DNA of 64,000 nt. It comes from Balaenoptera acutorostrata (Eukaryota; Chordata; Mammalia; Artiodactyla; Balaenopteridae). Position 1 is the stretch's first letter. The number at the start of each line of letters is the position of its first letter. The position numbers were made by a program, and so were the translations under genes. Below the pieces are notes generated by a model. It saw only the letters and a list, made by a program, of their open reading frames with translations. It had not been told where the DNA came from and made no database searches. The stretch spans positions 5,378,606 through 5,442,605 of the forward strand of contig NC_080075.1 of assembly GCF_949987535.1 (NCBI RefSeq). Direction: 5' to 3'. Shown one piece after another: positions 59,551-64,000 of this stretch.

Positions 59551-59903
59551 CTTTTTTTTTTTTTTTTAAATACTTTCCTAGTATTCCATTTTTTTTTTTT
59601 AAGAAATTCACGTTCTTTTATTTATTTATTTATTTATTTATGACTGTGTTGAGTCTTCGTTTCTATGCGAGGGCCCTCTCTAGTTGTGGCAAGTGGGGAC
59701 CATTCCTCATCGCGGTGCGCGGGCCTCTCACCATCGCGGCCCCTCTTGTTGCGGAGCACAGGCTCCAGACGCGCAGGCTCAGTAATTGTGGCTCACGGGC
59801 CCAGTTGCTCCGCGGCATGTGGGATCCTCCCAGACCAGGGCTCGAACCCGTGTCCCCCGCACCGGCAGGCAGACCCTCAACCACTGCGCCACCAGGGAAG
59901 CCC
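59551..59903 (-). mobile_element. CHR-type SINE
   Basis: A long poly(T)/(TTTA)n tail is followed by the antisense SINE body (GGGCTCGAACCCGTGTCC, CACTGCGCCACCAGGGAAG). A perfect 14-bp TSD, TAGATACTTTCTTT, lies at 59537-59550 and 59904-59917. The CpG-rich, well-preserved body suggests a young copy. Confidence 0.95.
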
Positions 59904-60229
59904 TAGATACTTTCTTTTTCACACAGTTTGTTCATGAGATTACTGAAGGGAGAGCTAGGGACGATATCTGATGATCTGTTAATTACTTACTCTTCTACGT
60001 TGATTTACAGAAAGAACCAATAGATTAGGCAAGATATTGTGTGATCAAATATTTGAAAGATGTGCTAGGGCTGGAGACTAGTAGAGCACGGGGGCAGCTG
60101 GTTTAAGGTTAGTAACAAGGCAATAGGGTGCCTCCTGCAGAGAGAGCTTTCCTGCCAAAAGCTGCTTGCAAATCCCCTTTGTCAGATCATCACTGCATTT
60201 CTATGAGATTATGGGTGAAGGTCCATCTT

Positions 60230-61960
60230 TAACTTCTTCCTGCTGACAGAGGGCGCCGTATTCTTAGACTGGAAGATGTCGATGTGGGTTTGTAGCATCT
60301 CTTTGTTGACAGTTGTAGTTGCCCACTTACATATACGGGCAGAACAAGCTGCAATTATTCAGACGCCCACAAATGTATAGATTATGAGCAATAGTGTTAA
60401 TCCCATTCTCTTAAAGCCAGTTCTTGGAATTGTGCTAGCAATAGACTCAGAATTGCTCAAGATGGAGCAGCTTGTGTCGTGGCCGCAGTCTGGTCATCAT
60501 GCAGTTGGCTTTTTCCCTCTGGTGGCAGTTACAGTATCTGTAAAACAACTCGGGAATATGTATCAGACACTGAGTCTGTGACCCAATTTTCCTAATCATT
60601 AGTGGCTTCCGCCTGTTCCTTTGAGACTCAGCTTTTCTATAAACAAGAAGCAGGCGACATGGAGGGGCCTTTGTACTGGGGCGGAGGAGGGTGGCCTGCA
60701 GGGTTCTGATTGGTTCCATCCCCCCTTTTCTTGATACTCCTTAATCCTGAGTAGGAACAGATGCAGAACAACAACAAAAACAAAGAGTAATGTTTTGGAT
60801 AGAGAGGTTAATCACAAACTTGACCGAGGAACCCACAAGGTCCTGTTCAGTTTCACCAGCAGACACTCTTTTCAGAATGGCTGGTGGTGTCTGAGTCTGA
60901 CACAATGCAGGGAATTCAAGTTCTTGGCAATACAGAATTGTATATGAAATGACATCCACAATGGCCACCCAGTTTTACCTTGGATGTGTGAACCACAGCC
61001 ACTCCATTTTGACTGTAAAATACATTTCTCTCCTTAATGGACAAAGCAGGTGTCACCATTAATGATTTTAGTGCTCTTCTAGATATGAGAAGATGCAAGA
61101 ATTTGGGCTCCTGTAAGATTCTCCTGAAAATATCTCATTATCTGAAGGCCTGTTCTGCCAGTTTTTCTCAGAACACAGAGTGCCTCATTGCTGACCTTCA
61201 CCCTGAACTCCTTTCAGGGTGTGTTGAAGGTCAGCAACGGCAGTGGCTTGTGACTTAATCCTTGCAGAGGCAGATGGCAAGTGCCAAGTTTTGGTCGGCA
61301 GGGCCCCCTCATGGTGATAAATTCGACCATGGTTTGGAAGGCATTTCATGACCATTTCATCCCATGGTGCTAGGAATGTTCATTCCTAGGTCAGGCGAGG
61401 ATTTTGTTAATAGGCCACTCAATGTGCTATTACTGGACTAGGCCTTATTAACAGTAGCCAAAAGTCTCTGGACCACCTGTCTTACTAGTCTGTTATGGCC
61501 CAGGAAGAAATTCCCTCTTGTTGCTTCTTCTGATATCTAGAGCTACACTATTGCAATCACTGATCTTACATAGAACTATATATCTGATCAACTGTTTCAA
61601 GTCCCCTAGTCATCATTATTTTTATCGAGGTCTCAGCCACACATTTGGTAATACAAGAAACTACAATTTTGTAAAACGACTTTTAAAAATCTACAAATAA
61701 TATATCTGGTAAGTTCATAAGTAACAATTTAAGAACGTCCATCAGGTGCAGCTCAGTATATCCCCAGGTCATCTGACTTAGTCTGCTCTATACCAATGCT
61801 TATCTTTAAGGGAAATTATATATTGGCATTGTCCATAGGGCACCCAGCCCAATTTCCTAGTGTTACTAGGCTGGTTATCCTTAGTGTGGTTTAATTGTTC
61901 CCAACATAAGGGAGCCTTTAAACTTACATGACCATAGCCTGGTGTTAATCAAATAAATCC
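60230..61960 (-). other. Unresolved region, possibly antisense ERV internal sequence
   Basis: The base composition and several medium-length minus-strand frames (for example at 60741-60968 and 60447-60719) look like decayed retroviral coding sequence, but no diagnostic motif was identified. A short inverted repeat lies at about 61181-61239 (TGCTGACCTTCACCCTGAAC / TGTTGAAGGTCAGCA). Given as a lead only. Confidence 0.25.
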
Positions 61961-61989
61961 ATCCCATAATTGTGGGAGGTTATATTCTT

Positions 61990-62115
61990 TTTTTTTTTTT
62001 TTCATTTAACAAACATTTATTGAAAGCCATGTGCTAGGCACCAGGGACACAAAGATGACTAAGACATGGCCTCATCTTCAAGCTTAGTCTATTAGAAGAG
62101 CAAACATGTAAAATT
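61990..62115 (+). mobile_element. Ancient interspersed repeat fragment
   Basis: TTTAACAAACATTTATTGAA then CATGTGCTAGGCACCAGGG is a widespread ancient mammalian repeat pattern. It is preceded by a T-tract. Confidence 0.45.
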
Positions 62116-62179
62116 ACTAGGTAAGGAATAATGGACAATGATAACAGCAGTGGATTGAAGCATATTAAAAAATGTTTAA

Positions 62180-63095
62180 GTCTAGGCATTCATAATGATA
62201 CCAAAACCAAAGCCAAACCAAAAACCCTAACTGGTCACCACTGGCGAATGCTAGTAAACTAATTCATTATTCTGAAAATTGATGAATCAAAAGAAAGAAT
62301 CAAGCATTCATCCTGACTTTCTAATATGAACTATACCACTGGGTAATCCCATAGTAGATAAGGGAGAGTTTCTCTTTATAGAAGTATTCCATCTAATAAA
62401 TAAAGAATGACAGATTAGAATATCACTATTTTGCAGCTCTTAATGATTTAATGGATCTAAGCAAAGATCATTAATAGCTACTGACATCACAAAAAGAGAG
62501 TCAATACCTCCTGATAGAAGTACTTACCACTCTTGAAGAAGTCTGAGCAAACTTCTAAATTTAAGTACCCATTTAAAGGAAACGCAGAAGGGAAAGGAAC
62601 ATGCTAAAAGGCACCACAGAGATGTGATCAGCAAAATTCAGACTCAAGGAAACTCTACAAGACAAATGACTCAGTTTTTACAAGAAAAAATTACGAAAGA
62701 AAAAAAGAGAAAGAGCTGGACAGTCTTAAAAGATAAATCAACCAACTGTACTGTACAAATTTATTTGCATCCCAATTCAAACACTCTAGAAACAAAATAT
62801 ATGTATGTATGACACAATGGGGAAACGCAAACACTCACTGGGTTTTGATGCTGTTAAAGCATTATTGTTAAATTTTTAAGTGTAAGAATGGAATTATGGT
62901 TATTTATTGAAAGCCTTTATCTTTTAGAGATGTATATGGATATGTTTGTAGATGATATTATAAAATGTCTAGAATTTGCATCCAGTAATCTAGGGAGGAG
63001 GCTGGAGTGAGTAGGGGTAGTACAACGTGGGTGATGGGGTACATATTTTACATTGTCTACTATAAAAATTATTAAAAAGAAACAGTAAAGATCAA
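62180..63095 (+). mobile_element. Old L1 3' end (L1M-type)
   Basis: The sequence contains CTGGTCACCACTGGCGAATG, AGCATTATTGTTAAATTTTT, GGTGATGGGGTACATATTTT and a terminal A-rich tail, as in old L1 3' UTRs. Confidence 0.55.
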
Positions 63096-63776
63096 AATAA
63101 CACGAGAAAGAGAGAGGCTGACTGTATGTAAAGCACTTAGGCTGTACATCACAAGTATTACTTATAATTATTATAAAGCTTAAGCATTGGATTAGATGAC
63201 CTCTCAGGTACTTTTCAATTCTGAAAAGTCTAAAATGTTATGACTAGATTATTATTAAAGGTCATTTTTATCTCTCAAATTCTTTGGTTCTTCCCCAGGG
63301 ATACGGCTCAACTTTCTTCTCCCACTGGTTAACAGTAGCACACAAAAACGCTGAACAACAACTACTTTAAAAAGCATATGAATTGGAACTGACTCCCAGT
63401 TCAATGCTTGGAGGTTTTGGCTCTCCCACCCACCTCAATTCTAGAGTCTGGCTGTTCTACTGCTTAAATAACAGGTTAAACAGCCAGTACTGGTTAAACA
63501 CATGGAAAATTTTGCTTTATCCAATGGTGATAACTCCTATGCTTCTTTTATCCTACACATAAACAGTTTGGGAATAGTGGTCCAGAACCCCATGGAGATA
63601 GTGAGGCACTTTCAGGAGGTGCCTGAGATCAAAAGTATTTTTGTGGTAATACTAAGATGATATATTCCTTTTTTACTCTCATCTCGTAAGTGTACAGCGG
63701 GGTTTTCCAGAGGATACATGATGTGTGGAAATACACCAGATCAAATGCAAAAGCACATATAAAATTCAAGCTGTTT
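63096..63776. other. Intergenic, no gene seen
   Basis: No recognised coding segment or repeat was identified between the old L1 tail and the L1 end at the right edge. Confidence 0.35.
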
Positions 63777-64000
63777 TTTGTTTGTTTGTTTATACTTCAG
63801 GTTCTTATTAGTCATCAATGTTATACACATCAGTGTATACATGTCAATCCCAATCGCCCAATTCAGCACACCACCATCCCCACCTCCCTGCGGTTTTCCC
63901 CCCTTCGTGTCCATACATTTTTTCTCGACATCTGTATCTCAACTTCTGCCCTGCAAACCGGTTCATCTGTACCATTTTTCTAGGTTCCACATACATGCGT
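63777..64000 (-). mobile_element. L1 3' end, cut by the window edge
   Basis: After a T-rich (GTTT)n tract, ATACTTCAGGTTCTTATTAG and the following sequence match the 3' UTR type of the L1 at 43060-48934. The element continues beyond the window. Confidence 0.9.

Noticed and set aside
42000..64000. Search for IL1R1 3' exons, the expected neighbour upstream of IL1RL2
   Set aside because: No TIR-domain exon was found on the minus strand. IL1R1 probably lies beyond the right edge.

Overview
The window is mammalian nuclear DNA, almost certainly from a cetacean. The SINEs (for example 15056-15398 and 59551-59903) are tRNA-Glu-derived CHR-type elements typical of whales, dolphins and hippos. The LINEs are cetartiodactyl L1s, and the ERV1 LTR resembles those of artiodactyls. 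These assignments come from reading the sequence, not from a database search, and the species cannot be fixed from this alone.

The organising gene is IL1RL2 (interleukin-36 receptor, IL-1RL2) on the minus strand. Seven coding exons were located by similarity to the known receptor, consensus splice sites and continuous phase. They run from the signal-peptide exon at 41061-41118 in a CpG-rich promoter, through exons at 39680-39911, 36525-36720, 21234-21393, 18076-18147 and 4921-5050, to 4012-4148. Together they encode the signal peptide and all three Ig domains. The transmembrane and TIR exons were not found and should lie beyond base 1. All seven exons are open.

Most of the rest is retroposon sequence. 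Intron 5 (5051-18075) holds an ancient antisense L1M. Into it were inserted a full-length but dead L1 (6053-13256), a 209-bp GC-rich insertion with target-site duplications (TSDs) but no poly(A), and CHR SINEs, one of which carries a nested L1 tail. Intron 3 (21394-36524) holds a full-length L1 on the plus strand (24315-31378). It is followed by about 2.17 kb containing an intact olfactory-receptor reading frame (31431-32372, minus) and an old L1 3' end. A 13-bp TSD brackets the whole 9.2-kb block rather than the L1 alone. The best reading is that the L1 carried the receptor gene here by 3' transduction.

Upstream of the gene (41119-64000) lies a younger full-length L1 (43060-48934, minus). 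It also appears to carry a 3' transduction, about 0.8 kb and UTR-like. Beyond it are a decayed ERV1 (LTR, gag, protease remnants) split by an L1 and SINEs, an unresolved possibly ERV-derived stretch at 60.2-61.9 kb, old L1 tails, and another L1 3' end cut by the window edge. No IL1R1 exon, tRNA/rRNA gene or CRISPR array was seen.

The main novelty candidates are the L1-borne olfactory receptor inside IL1RL2, the second L1 3' transduction, and the poly(A)-less GC-rich insertion.
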